From an uncultured Umboniibacter sp. (GTDB lineage: Bacteria; Pseudomonadota; Gammaproteobacteria; Pseudomonadales; DSM-25080), in NCBI RefSeq assembly GCF_947497555.1, contig NZ_CANMGY010000004.1, positions 124,001-188,000 on the forward strand: a stretch of DNA of 64,000 bases, in the 5' to 3' direction. Below, in pieces: positions 12,905-21,982 of the stretch. Both the position numbers and the translations under genes were made by a program. Within the stretch, counting starts at the first letter, position 1; each line of letters starts with the position of its first letter. The notes below the pieces were generated by a model. The model was not told where the DNA came from. It ran no database searches and saw only the letters and a program-made list of their open reading frames with translations.

Positions 12905-13306
12905 ATGAAACGAATACTGGTCCTTTTAGCAACACTATTAATCGTTGCCTGTGTTCCAGCAAAAAGTATTGTCTTTGAGCAATATGGAGAATGGCAAGTT
13001 ACGACTATTAACGGCAATAGCTGGGAAGGCCTTCACACTCCCACAATTATGTTCTCCGGTAACTCCATAAGTGGCTCGGGAGGCTGCAATCGCTATCAGG
13101 CGACCTTAGAGTCATACGGTGAGACCTTTGCAGTGGGCCCTACTGCCGCAACCAAAATGGCCTGCCCAGGAAGCGCTGCCGAGCTAGAGAACAGTTTTTT
13201 TGCTGTCCTAGCAGTAGTTAACGAGGCCAGGATGGATGGTGACCGCCTGATCCTCGAGAACACCCGTGAGAAGGTATCGATGGTTCTCTCCCGCTCTCAA
13301 CAGTAG
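12905..13306 (+). CDS. META/HslJ-domain lipoprotein
   Basis: A 133-residue exported lipoprotein. The signal MKRILVLLATLLIVAC ends in a lipobox (LIVAC). The rest is a META domain as in HslJ, with the hallmark GSGGCNRY and a later TKMACPG that supplies the second conserved cysteine. HslJ-type proteins are linked to heat or novobiocin tolerance in E. coli, with no known reaction. The frame runs upstream to a GTG at 12890, but GGAGAG at 12892-12897 stands seven bases before the ATG at 12905 and gives a clean signal peptide, so the ATG is chosen. Confidence 0.88.
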   Translation: MKRILVLLATLLIVACVPAKSIVFEQYGEWQVTTINGNSWEGLHTPTIMFSGNSISGSGGCNRYQATLESYGETFAVGPTAATKMACPGSAAELENSFFAVLAVVNEARMDGDRLILENTREKVSMVLSRSQQ

Positions 13307-13853
13307 GTGTTAGCAAACTACACAAATCGCTTATCCAAGTGCTAGCAGGTGTTTTGGCTAAGTGCTATTAATTAGCCAGGTATTAAGCTGAACGCCAACC
13401 AATGACTGGTACGGTGAAGAGAGGTAAAGATTATTTCAACACTTTACCTTTCAAATCGTTCAATCGAATGCCCATCCCGATCATCGATAATTACCTGTAC
13501 CTTTCAGCCAACGTTATTGACCAATGATCGTAGCGATATCTAAGTCTACCTGCTAGCCTAGGCCTCACTACTAATCACCACGGCAAGCAGAGCGAGTGCT
13601 GAGTGATACATAATCAAAAGGCTGACGTGATGGCTCAATCAACTCGAGCCCTAGGAAACCATAAGCTCTAGAGAAACTCCACCGACATAAGCTAGCAGTG
13701 GCTAAGCGAGTGAAATTAGGAGACTATGAGCGTTGTCTTCCAACTAAAACACGATAACAAGCTGTGTTGGAGAACACATGATATTATCTGACGATGAGTT
13801 CGACGCGCGCTCAAGCCGGTTAACGTTCAATTCACTCTTTTTTAGGAAAAAAT
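13307..13853. other. 547-bp stretch without a recognisable gene
   Basis: No long frame is open on either strand. Visible items are an inverted repeat AGGTAAAG (13422-13429) / CTTTACCT (13442-13449), another TGGCTAA (13355-13361) / TTAGCCA (13372-13378), and a 21-codon frame at 13726-13791 with AGGAG only three bases before its ATG. On the minus strand around 13450-13510 a short frame reads IIDDRDGHSIERFER before a stop, which could be the tail of a decayed gene. The selO promoter should lie near the right end. Confidence 0.4.
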
Positions 13854-15308
13854 GTGTCAACGACCAAAGCACCCTTCCTTCCCTTTATCCATCATTACGC
13901 GGATCTAGGAGAAACCTATTCGTTAGCCGTCCAACCACAGCAGGTTGAAGGGTCCGAACTCGTTGACGTGAATACGCTAGAACTTAATAACATTGATTTA
14001 GAAGGTTCAGCGGAAGTTACCGCCATCCTAGCTAAGATTCTCGCCTGTGAATGGCCTAATGACCGACGACTTCCTGTTGCCATGAATTATTCCGGTCATC
14101 AATTTGGCCAATATAACCCCCAGTTAGGCGACGGTCGTGGACTATTATTAGGCGAAATTAACACTGAGCGCGGGCTCATCGACATTCACTTGAAAGGGGC
14201 GGGTGTTACCCCCTTTTCACGCGGCGGTGATGGTAGAGCCGTGATTCGTTCAACGATTCGTGAGTACCTTGCGAGTATCGCCATGCGCGGATTGGGCATT
14301 CCGACTACGGGGGCCTTAGCAATGGCCGTTAACCAAACGTCGGTCTATCGCGAAACACGAGAGCGCGGCGCCACACTTCTTAGAACAGCTACGACACATA
14401 TCCGCTTTGGACACTTTGAAGGGCTTTATTACCGTAATCAACCCAACGAATTAAAATGTTTAGCTGACTACTGTATTTCACAACAATTTAATCGCGCTGA
14501 TATTCCCCCTGGTGACTATCGAAAATGGTTCCAGGTTATCGTGGCGCAAACCGCGACTTTGATCGCTAAATGGCAAGCGGTTGGCTTTTGCCATGGGGTT
14601 ATGAATACAGATAATTTTTCCATCGCGGGCGAAACACTGGACTATGGCCCGTTCGCCTTTCTCGATGATTTTGACCCGCAGTTTATCTGTAATCATTCCG
14701 ATCATACTGGCCGCTATGCTTTCGATCAGCAGCCAACTATCGCGCGCTGGAACCTTGCTGCCCTAGCTCAGGCTCTTAGTGGGCTCATTGACGATCACGA
14801 CCTAATTAAAGCGGTCCGTAGCTTTGATTCACAGTTTGAATTGGCCTATCGAAACGAGATGACCATCAAGCTTGGTCTTGGAGCAGTTTCACAGTCATTA
14901 AGGAGTAGTCTAATTGAGGAGTGGTTAACACTGCTTGCCAAGCTATCCGTTGACTACACGCTTGCCCATCGAGCCTTAGCAGGCGCCTTAGATTCAGACG
15001 ATCAATTTTCAGCATTTTTCCACCACCAAGAGCTCGCTAAAAACTGGCTTGGTCGTTATCGAGAGGCGCTGGGAGATATCGATCCCGAGCAACACCGAGA
15101 AACCATAAACCGTCATAACCCCGCCTATATCCTCCGCAATTATCTCGCGCAAGGCGCCATCACGGCGGCTGAGAATGGTGACTTTAGTTTTCTCAAGGCA
15201 TTAAAGACTTGTTTAGCTAACCCCTATGATAGCGTGGTGGGTTATGAGGGCTTTGCAGGCCCTTCACCGGGGTGGGCTAAATCCATCTGTATCAGTTGTT
15301 CGAGCTAA
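13854..15308 (+). CDS. selO: Protein adenylyltransferase SelO (YdiU family)
   Basis: Pseudokinase-fold enzyme that transfers AMP from ATP to protein Ser/Thr/Tyr, linked to redox stress. Expected features are present: Lys114 in HLKGAGVTPFSRGGDGRA, NTDN with Asp253 and Asn254, and Asp263 in DYGPFAF. These match the K113/D252/N253/D262 set described for Pseudomonas SelO. The C-terminus ISCSS carries cysteine where eukaryotic SelO has selenocysteine. Length (484) is normal (E. coli 478). Start is GTG with AGGA upstream; an overlapping ATG at 13852 is in another frame. The patatin gene follows after 3 bp. Confidence 0.95.
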   Translation: MSTTKAPFLPFIHHYADLGETYSLAVQPQQVEGSELVDVNTLELNNIDLEGSAEVTAILAKILACEWPNDRRLPVAMNYSGHQFGQYNPQLGDGRGLLLGEINTERGLIDIHLKGAGVTPFSRGGDGRAVIRSTIREYLASIAMRGLGIPTTGALAMAVNQTSVYRETRERGATLLRTATTHIRFGHFEGLYYRNQPNELKCLADYCISQQFNRADIPPGDYRKWFQVIVAQTATLIAKWQAVGFCHGVMNTDNFSIAGETLDYGPFAFLDDFDPQFICNHSDHTGRYAFDQQPTIARWNLAALAQALSGLIDDHDLIKAVRSFDSQFELAYRNEMTIKLGLGAVSQSLRSSLIEEWLTLLAKLSVDYTLAHRALAGALDSDDQFSAFFHHQELAKNWLGRYREALGDIDPEQHRETINRHNPAYILRNYLAQGAITAAENGDFSFLKALKTCLANPYDSVVGYEGFAGPSPGWAKSICISCSS

Positions 15309-15311
15309 GTA

Positions 15312-16055
15312 ATGACCTTTGAAGACTATTTAAAACAACCTTCGCACCTCGCCCTCTCGTCTGGGTTTTTCGGCTTTTATAGTCACGCGGCTGTCAGCGC
15401 AGCCCTTTGGGAAGTAGGCTATCGCCCTACTTCCATTTCGGGTGCTAGTGCCGGAGCACTGATTGGCTGCCTGCTCGCCTGCGGCCTTTCTAATGAAACC
15501 ATCGCCACGCGATTAATGACACTTCAGCGTAGTGATTTCTGGAGACCTGGGGTTGGGTTAGGGTTATTGAAGTCTGACGGATTTAAAGATACTTTGCGCC
15601 AGCTCGTACCGCAGCGGACATTCGAGGAGACGAAGATTCCCTTTAGCGTTTCGGTATATTCGGCTAAAACACGGACCACACAAGTGATCAATAGTGGTGA
15701 TTTAATTGATGGCGTATTTGCTTCCTGTGCAATACCGCTGTTATTTCAACCGCAAGCTGTTCGCGGAGATCTACTCTGGGACGGGGGCATCAAAGATCGG
15801 CCTGGCGTTGCTGGGGTCCCAGAGAATGGCAATCTACTCTATCTTCATATTCCTTCGAAAAGCCCTTGGCGCCGCCATGTGCCTCTTCCTGAGAGACAGC
15901 GAACTACCCGGCTCTCTGTTCATGGACTACCACGCTCCGGCCCCACGAAATTGGCGTTGGGTTCAGTCATCTATCAGCGCGCTTATAGGGCGGTTTTAGC
16001 ACAAATGAGTCGCCCCTATGAATCGGTGCTCAACATTGACGCAGAAACCCGTTAA
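15312..16055 (+). CDS. Patatin-like phospholipase
   Basis: Serine-aspartate dyad lipid acyl hydrolase. The nucleophile motif is SGASAG (Ser46) and the Asp is in WDGGIKDRP (Asp157 in DGG). An N-terminal SSGFFGFYSHAAVSAALWEVGY replaces the usual GGGxRG oxyanion loop with SGFFGFYSH, which retains glycines but is not the strict consensus. There is no signal peptide, so it is probably cytosolic or peripheral. It starts 3 bp after selO with a weak ribosome-binding site, so the two are likely co-translated. The substrate is unknown. Confidence 0.88.
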   Translation: MTFEDYLKQPSHLALSSGFFGFYSHAAVSAALWEVGYRPTSISGASAGALIGCLLACGLSNETIATRLMTLQRSDFWRPGVGLGLLKSDGFKDTLRQLVPQRTFEETKIPFSVSVYSAKTRTTQVINSGDLIDGVFASCAIPLLFQPQAVRGDLLWDGGIKDRPGVAGVPENGNLLYLHIPSKSPWRRHVPLPERQRTTRLSVHGLPRSGPTKLALGSVIYQRAYRAVLAQMSRPYESVLNIDAETR

Positions 16056-16101
16056 ACTCTTTATAGTTAGAAAATAAAAGATAAAAGGACTTGGACAAAC
16101 T

Positions 16102-17544
16102 ATGGATCTCACTTGGTTTACTGATATTGTTGATGTTGGCAACACCTACATTTGGAGCTATGTACTTATATACTTGCTCATTGGTGGTGGCTTGTATTTT
16201 ACTTTCCGCACCCGTTTCATTCAGATCCGAGCCTTCGGGACCGCTTGGCGTGCATTGCTCTCAAGCAGATCGACAACGCGACAGGGCATTACCCCGTTCC
16301 AAGCCTTTGCAACCTCTCTGGCTGCGCGAGTAGGTACAGGTAACCTTTCTGGTGTTGCCAGTGCAATTCTGGTTGGTGGCCCAGGCGCAATCTTCTGGAT
16401 GTGGATGACAGCTGTAGTAGGTATGGCCACTTCGGTCATCGAAACCACGCTGGCTCAAGTCTATAAAACCGATAACGACGACGGCACTTACCGTGGTGGC
16501 CCGGCATACTATATTCAAAAAGGATTGGGTTCAAAGGGTCTAGGTATCGCCTTCGCCGTATGTCTGATTGTTTCCTTTGGCTTTGCCTTTTCAGCACTTC
16601 AAGCTAACCAGGTCGCCGCAGCGGTAGAGAATGCATGGGGCGTACCGAAAATCCTTACAGGCACTGTTCTTGCGGTACTCATCGGTCTCATCATCTTTGG
16701 CGGTATCAAGCGTATTGCCAAAGTAGCGGAACTAATTGTGCCAATTATGGCGATTAGCTATCTATTAGTCGCTCTGGTGGTTGTAGCTATGAATCTCTCC
16801 GAGCTTCCAGGCCTCATCAAGCTGATTGTCAGCCACGCTATGGGCTTGGAACAAGCCAGCGCCGGAGTGCTCGGCTACGCCATCAAAGTTGCCATTGAAC
16901 AAGGCGTCAAGCGTGGGCTATTTTCGAATGAAGCGGGTATGGGCTCGGGCCCTAACGCAGCAGCGACAGCTAACCCTAAGCATCCCGTGACTCAAGGACT
17001 TATTTCAATGGCTGGAGTCTTCACGGACACCATTGTTATCTGTACCGCAACCGCGTCAATCATTTTGCTTTCCGGTATTAATTTAGGGGACTCCCAAGGG
17101 CTAGAGGGTATCACCCTGACACAGGCCGCTTTGGTTACCCATATTGGGCCAATAGGAGCCCATATTATTGCGGTAGCACTGATTCTTTTTGCCTTCACTT
17201 CTATCATGGCTAACTACTACTACGGCGAATCCAATTTGCGTTTCATTCGAGAGAACCAAAGTATGGTACTCGTATTCAGAGTACTCGTAATGGGAACCTT
17301 GATTCTTGGATCGGTAGTTGAACTGCAAACAATTTGGAAGATTGCAGATCTTACTATGGGCGCAATGGCCATCATTAACGTCTTCGCTTTGCTAATGCTT
17401 AGCGGTGTTGCACTAAAGGTAATCGCTGATTTTGAGAGGCAGTTCAAAGCAGGTATCGATCCAGTCTTCGATCGTACTCGCCTTCCTGAGCTCGACAACA
17501 AGGCGGATTCAAAAGCTTGGGCTCACCGCAAGGTCGACTATTAA
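16102..17544 (+). CDS. Sodium:alanine/glycine symporter (AGCS family)
   Basis: Inner-membrane carrier that imports alanine or glycine with sodium. About ten membrane helices are visible in 480 residues. The family signature is clear in GNLSGVASAILVGGPGAIFWMW and in the segment KRGLFSNEAGMGSGPNAAATA. The N-terminus is typical (DVGNTYIWSYVLIYLLIGGGLYFTFRT). It follows the patatin gene by 46 bp and has its own weak ribosome-binding site (GGAC). A glycine-importing role would fit with gcvP 3 kb upstream, but that is inference. A GC hairpin without a T-tract follows. Confidence 0.95.
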   Translation: MDLTWFTDIVDVGNTYIWSYVLIYLLIGGGLYFTFRTRFIQIRAFGTAWRALLSSRSTTRQGITPFQAFATSLAARVGTGNLSGVASAILVGGPGAIFWMWMTAVVGMATSVIETTLAQVYKTDNDDGTYRGGPAYYIQKGLGSKGLGIAFAVCLIVSFGFAFSALQANQVAAAVENAWGVPKILTGTVLAVLIGLIIFGGIKRIAKVAELIVPIMAISYLLVALVVVAMNLSELPGLIKLIVSHAMGLEQASAGVLGYAIKVAIEQGVKRGLFSNEAGMGSGPNAAATANPKHPVTQGLISMAGVFTDTIVICTATASIILLSGINLGDSQGLEGITLTQAALVTHIGPIGAHIIAVALILFAFTSIMANYYYGESNLRFIRENQSMVLVFRVLVMGTLILGSVVELQTIWKIADLTMGAMAIINVFALLMLSGVALKVIADFERQFKAGIDPVFDRTRLPELDNKADSKAWAHRKVDY

Positions 17545-17556
17545 GATTAACGGTTT

Positions 17557-17576
17557 AGGGGGTATTTATGCCCCCT
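17557..17576. repeat. GC-rich hairpin after the AGCS symporter gene
   Basis: AGGGGG and CCCCCT flank an 8-base loop. It lacks a T-run, so it may protect the message 3' end or terminate weakly before msbA. Confidence 0.4.
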
Positions 17577-17626
17577 CGAACGGGTGAATATTCTCCATTT
17601 AGTGATAGCTTAAGGTGATAACGTTA

Positions 17627-19411
17627 ATGAGTGAGCAAAATCAACCTAGTGGCTTTACAACCTACCGTCGACTTCTGAGCTACGCATTTCCATACCGATG
17701 GTCATTCATTGTTAGCTTCATCGGCTTTGCTGTTTTTGCTGCCACGCAGGCTGCATTTGCCGGTCTTATGGAGTTGTTACTCAATGCCTTAGATAGTCTT
17801 CCCGTCCCCGTTTATATCAGTAACTGGTGGATCTTTGGCGATAGCATTCCATCCTGGCAAGTTATCCTTCCGCTACTCGCGGTTGGTATCTTCTTGATCC
17901 GAGGGATTGGCTCATTTTTAGGCACTTTCTTCATTGAAAGAGTTGCCCAAGGCCTAATTCATGACCTAAGGGTTGATTTATTCAATAAAATTACCGTTCT
18001 AAAAAGTCGAGACTTAGATGCCGAAAATTCGGGACACACAGTCTCTAAAGTCACTTTTAATACGCAGCAGGTCACGTCCGCTGCCACGAATGCAGTAAAA
18101 GTTCTCGTTCGTGAAGGTTTAACGGTGATTGGCCTCATCAGCTACTTAATTTGGCAGGACTGGAAACTTACTCTCACCTTCTTAGTAGTAGGGCCCGTCC
18201 TGGCGATACTCGTGAGTGTTGTGTCTAAGGTCTTCCGTCGTTATAGCACTCGCATCCAAGAATCGGCTGGCGATATCACTCACGTTACTACCGAGGCCGT
18301 CCAGGGGTTTCGTATCGTTCGAGCTTTCGGGGGCATCCCGCGTGAGCGCAAGCGTTTTAGTGAAGCATCCGCAAATAATGCCACCCAAAATCTTAAACTC
18401 GCCTTCACTCGGGCAATTTCCACTCCGGTGATGCAAATCATTGTTTCGATGGCGATTGGTGGTGTCATATTTCTAATCCTCTCTCCTGAGACGTTAGGTA
18501 ATTCATCAGCTGCCAGTCTTATGGCCTACATGACCGCGGTAGCCATTTTACCCAAGCCAATCCGTCAACTTTCGGAAGTGAATGCGGATTTACAAAAGGG
18601 AATCGCTGCAGGCGACTCCATATTTAGTGTACTTGATCAAGAGCAGGAAGCGCTCACGGGCTCACCCGAAGGGCTTCATCTTAGTGGCAGCATAAATGTG
18701 AAGGACCTGAGTTTTAGTTATAACCAGACTGAAACGGTACTGAGTGATATCAGCTTCAAAGTTGAACCGGGTAAGGTTTTAGCTCTAGTTGGTCGTTCGG
18801 GCAGCGGTAAGTCCACCATTACCAACCTATTACTCCGCTTTTACGAAGACTGGCAAGGCGAAATTGAGATTGATGGTCAATCCATTAAGGATTTCTCCTT
18901 GGATGCACTGCGCTCACAAATTGCCCTCGTTAATCAAAACGTCGTGCTATTTAATGACACTATAGCCAATAATATTGCCTACGGTGAGCTGGAAAATCAC
19001 AGCCGCGAAGCGATTATTAGCGCCGCAAAGAAAGCTAATGCCTGGAATTTTATTCAGGAACAGTCTGATGGTTTAGATACCAATATTGGCGAGGGAGGCT
19101 TAATGCTCTCAGGGGGTCAGCGACAGCGTATTGCCATCGCTAGAGCGCTACTCAAGGACGCGCCCATTCTTATTCTTGACGAGGCTACGTCAGCGCTGGA
19201 CAACGAGTCAGAAAAGCTGATTCAGGATGCGCTCAGCCACGCCATGGAGAATCGTACTACCATTGTTGTGGCCCACCGTCTCAGTACCATCATTGATGCC
19301 GATGAAATTCTGGTCATGGATGCTGGCAAGGTGATTGAACAGGGTACGCATCAAAGCCTGCTGGAGCAGGATGGCTATTACTGCCAGTTGGTGAAGAGTT
19401 CGCAAAGCTAA
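17627..19411 (+). CDS. msbA: Lipid A export ABC transporter, ATPase-permease
   Basis: Homodimeric half-transporter that flips lipid A-core across the inner membrane. The N-terminal six-helix domain (about residues 1-330) is followed by the ATPase: Walker A GRSGSGKST (Lys395), signature LSGGQRQR, Walker B ILILDEATSALD and the switch histidine in VVAHRLS. Length (594) is near E. coli MsbA (582). The frame extends to a GTG at 17615, but that codon lies within the AAGGTG motif placed 9 bases before the ATG at 17627, which is therefore preferred. lpxK, the usual partner, is absent next door, so another exporter role remains possible. Confidence 0.88.
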   Translation: MSEQNQPSGFTTYRRLLSYAFPYRWSFIVSFIGFAVFAATQAAFAGLMELLLNALDSLPVPVYISNWWIFGDSIPSWQVILPLLAVGIFLIRGIGSFLGTFFIERVAQGLIHDLRVDLFNKITVLKSRDLDAENSGHTVSKVTFNTQQVTSAATNAVKVLVREGLTVIGLISYLIWQDWKLTLTFLVVGPVLAILVSVVSKVFRRYSTRIQESAGDITHVTTEAVQGFRIVRAFGGIPRERKRFSEASANNATQNLKLAFTRAISTPVMQIIVSMAIGGVIFLILSPETLGNSSAASLMAYMTAVAILPKPIRQLSEVNADLQKGIAAGDSIFSVLDQEQEALTGSPEGLHLSGSINVKDLSFSYNQTETVLSDISFKVEPGKVLALVGRSGSGKSTITNLLLRFYEDWQGEIEIDGQSIKDFSLDALRSQIALVNQNVVLFNDTIANNIAYGELENHSREAIISAAKKANAWNFIQEQSDGLDTNIGEGGLMLSGGQRQRIAIARALLKDAPILILDEATSALDNESEKLIQDALSHAMENRTTIVVAHRLSTIIDADEILVMDAGKVIEQGTHQSLLEQDGYYCQLVKSSQS

Positions 19412-19424
19412 TCGCTAGAAGAAC

Positions 19425-20060
19425 TCACTTCCCCTGATAGTTAAAGACTGGTAAAGATAGCTTGAAATAGAGTGCTGCCATCCTCACGCCAAACACTACC
19501 GCCATCGCGGTAAGGATTGCCGTTAAGGGTGCAACGCCGAAGTAATCTAAGGTGACCAGACATAGACCGCCAGATAGCGAGGCAGTTGCGTATATCTCGC
19601 GTCGTAATAGATGCGGGACATCGTTAGCCAGTACATCGCGTATTAAGCCGCCAAAGGTCCCCGTCATGACACCGAAGACCAATGATATTTCTACCGACAG
19701 GCCATTTGCCTGTGCCTTAGCAACGCCGATGATGGTAAAAACTGCTAGCCCAGCCGCATCAAAGAACTCCAACCAGCGATAGCTCGAGACTCGAGTAATT
19801 TTCTCTACCAGCATGGTTATCGCGGCAGCGCCAGAAACAATCCAAATATATTCCGTGGCATGGAGCCAAAATACGGCGCCGTTGTCCAACATCATATCGC
19901 GAATTGTTCCACCGCCTACAGCGGTAACCATTGCCAGTACGACAACGCCAAAGACATCCATTTGTTTCCGGCCCGCAGCAAGCGCGCCAGAGATTGCGAA
20001 AACAGCAGTGCCAATGTAATCGAGCGTTTGAATCCACTCTACATCGGCACCAGCAATCAC
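19425..20060 (-). CDS. TRIC/UPF0126 family cation channel-like membrane protein
   Basis: A 211-residue protein with about seven hydrophobic helices arranged as two repeats, each with the glycine-rich motif: GGGTIRDM in the first half and GGLIRDVL in the second. This is the UPF0126/YadS family, whose members form trimeric cation channels similar to animal TRIC. The start is a GTG overlapping the lipA stop by 4 bases, so it is translated from the lipA message. msbA is convergent, 13 bp away. Confidence 0.9.
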   Translation of the reverse strand: MIAGADVEWIQTLDYIGTAVFAISGALAAGRKQMDVFGVVVLAMVTAVGGGTIRDMMLDNGAVFWLHATEYIWIVSGAAAITMLVEKITRVSSYRWLEFFDAAGLAVFTIIGVAKAQANGLSVEISLVFGVMTGTFGGLIRDVLANDVPHLLRREIYATASLSGGLCLVTLDYFGVAPLTAILTAMAVVFGVRMAALYFKLSLPVFNYQGK

Positions 20061-21055
20061 GCGAATTCGCCCTTGGCTTGCTTATCCGCATGATAGGACG
20101 AGCGAACGAGTGGCCCCGAGGCAACGTGTTTAAAGCCCATTTTGTAGCCTTCGGAAGCAAACATATCAAACTCCTCTGGGGTCACATAGCGTTTCACCGC
20201 CAAATGATCACGCGAAGGTGAGAGATACTGACCAATGGTTAACATATCTACGTTGTGGGCACGAAGATCACGCATCAACTCGAGAATTTCATCATTGGTT
20301 TCACCCAGCCCTACCATCAAGCCAGATTTAGTTAGTACCGAGTCACCTTTACGTTGCTTGTACTCATTGAGCAACTTGAGCGACCAAGCGTAATTGGCAC
20401 CAGGGCGGGCTTCACGATAGAGGCGCTGTACCGTTTCCATATTGTGGTTGAAAACGTCTGGCGGCGTTTCTTCAAGGATATCCAGCGCTACATCCATCCG
20501 ACCTCTGAAGTCCGGAGTGAGGATTTCAATTTGTACATTAGGTGTTTGCGCTTTGATTTCACGAATACAATCAGCAAAGTGGTTGGCACCACCATCACGC
20601 AGATCATCCCGGTCCACTGACGTTATCACTACGTAACGCAACTGCATGTGAGCAATCGCATCCGCTAAGTTGCGTGGCTCGTCCGCATCCAAAGGCAATG
20701 GCTTGCCGTGGCCAACATCACAAAATGGGCAACGGCGGGTACAAATTTCACCCATGATCATGAAGGTCGCTGTGCCGTTGGTGAAACATTCACCTAGGTT
20801 TGGACATGACGCCTCTTCACAAACCGAAGCTAGCTTGCGCTCGCGCAATACCGACTTAATTCGTTCAACCTCTTTACCCGCAGGAACCTTAGCGCGAATC
20901 CACTTAGGCTTGCGCAAAATCTCTACGTCATCATTGATAACCTTTACCGGGATGCGTTCTACCTTATCAGCATTACGAAGCTTCTCACCGGCTTGAATTC
21001 GGCGGGTACGTTTTACCGGCTCAGCGGCATCAATAAACTTTTCATCGGACATCAT
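20057..21055 (-). CDS. lipA: Lipoyl synthase
   Basis: Radical-SAM enzyme that inserts two sulfurs into octanoyl groups on lipoyl domains. The SAM-cluster motif is CTRRCPFC, and the auxiliary cluster motif is [12 protein letters not shown]. The C-terminal RSSYHAD carries the conserved serine cluster ligand. The 332 residues match the family. The first of two ATG codons has GAGG six bases upstream. It directly follows lipB (stop at 21056). The pair supplies lipoate to the glycine cleavage H protein and 2-oxoacid dehydrogenases. Confidence 0.97.
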   Translation of the reverse strand: MMSDEKFIDAAEPVKRTRRIQAGEKLRNADKVERIPVKVINDDVEILRKPKWIRAKVPAGKEVERIKSVLRERKLASVCEEASCPNLGECFTNGTATFMIMGEICTRRCPFCDVGHGKPLPLDADEPRNLADAIAHMQLRYVVITSVDRDDLRDGGANHFADCIREIKAQTPNVQIEILTPDFRGRMDVALDILEETPPDVFNHNMETVQRLYREARPGANYAWSLKLLNEYKQRKGDSVLTKSGLMVGLGETNDEILELMRDLRAHNVDMLTIGQYLSPSRDHLAVKRYVTPEEFDMFASEGYKMGFKHVASGPLVRSSYHADKQAKGEFA

Positions 21056-21712
21056 TTAAACCTCTACAGGGAGCCCTTGGTAATGCTCCACCTGTTGATA
21101 ATTAAGTAGCTGAATGAACTTTTCAGCCAGTTGTGAGCCCACTTCATCTACCGACGGAAGTTGGGAACAAAAGTCACTCATCTGAATCATCTTTAACCCA
21201 CTATAGCCACAGGGATTAATTTGCAAAAACGGTGTCATATCCATATCGATATTCAGGGCAAGGCCATGAAAACTGCAGCCTTTGCGAATCCTTAAGCCCA
21301 GCGAGGCGATCTTGTCATCCTGCACATAGACCCCTGGAGCATCTGCCTTGGCTGCAGCAGTAATGTCGAAATCAGCCAGTAGGTTCACAATGGCTTGCTC
21401 AATGGTTGTGACGAGCTCACGTACTCCTGAACCTCGCCGCTTTACATCAATTAAGACATACGCTGTGAGTTGCCCAGGCCCGTGATAGGTAACCTGACCA
21501 CCTCGATCTGACTGAACCACTGGAATGTCAGTCATCGATAGTAAATGTTCTGCTTTGCCTGCCCTACCCTGAGTAAATACCGGTGGGTGTTCGAGTAGCC
21601 AAATTTCATCGGCAGTTTCTGCAGTCCGCTGATCAGTGAACAACTGCATAGCCTCATAGGTCTGGTGATACTCCACCAATCCTAGATGGCGAATATTAAG
21701 CGTAGTGCTCAC
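21056..21712 (-). CDS. lipB: Octanoyl-[acyl-carrier-protein] protein N-octanoyltransferase
   Basis: Moves octanoyl from ACP to lipoyl domains, the step before LipA. Conserved parts are [25 protein letters not shown] and [11 protein letters not shown]...INPCG, with the catalytic cysteine in NPCGY and the catalytic lysine in [10 protein letters not shown]. The 218 residues are normal. The start is GTG, immediately after the ybeD stop (TAAGTG), with only a weak ribosome-binding site, so translation probably depends on ybeD. Confidence 0.96.
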   Translation of the reverse strand: MSTTLNIRHLGLVEYHQTYEAMQLFTDQRTAETADEIWLLEHPPVFTQGRAGKAEHLLSMTDIPVVQSDRGGQVTYHGPGQLTAYVLIDVKRRGSGVRELVTTIEQAIVNLLADFDITAAAKADAPGVYVQDDKIASLGLRIRKGCSFHGLALNIDMDMTPFLQINPCGYSGLKMIQMSDFCSQLPSVDEVGSQLAEKFIQLLNYQQVEHYQGLPVEV

Positions 21713-21982
21713 TTAGAGGACCATCTTCACGCCGTCGTGCTCTTTAAGTTCACCAAACATTGTCATGATATGGGCTTCGCTCTCAGCCCAAAAATGAACC
21801 GTTAGCGATTCAAAAGTTCCCTTACTCGATGGGCGAGTATGGTGATCTTTAGCGTTATAATTGACAATGTGCTTAGCTAAAATTTCATGAACATCCGAAC
21901 GAGTAGCGTCCTCAGCCTTCATCATGACCTTGATAAAGTACTCACAGGGAAATTCAATTTTTACGTCTTTTTCATCTGCCAT
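21713..21982 (-). CDS. ybeD: YbeD/DUF493 family protein
   Basis: A small cytosolic protein of 89 residues with an ACT-like alpha/beta fold in known structures. The match is by the start (MADEKDVKIEFPCEYFIKVM), TVHFWAESEAHI near the centre, the end VKMVL, and its fixed place between dacA and lipB. Its biochemical role is not established. Its ATG overlaps the dacA stop by one base (TAATG). Confidence 0.93.
   Translation of the reverse strand: MADEKDVKIEFPCEYFIKVMMKAEDATRSDVHEILAKHIVNYNAKDHHTRPSSKGTFESLTVHFWAESEAHIMTMFGELKEHDGVKMVL

Noticed and set aside
13726-13791. 21-codon frame as a leader peptide of selO
   Set aside because: The ribosome-binding site spacing is only three bases and the peptide has no attenuator-like codon run or following terminator.
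13854-15308. SelO as a truncated or selenocysteine-containing gene
   Set aside because: Length and all key residues are normal and the C-terminal position is a cysteine codon.
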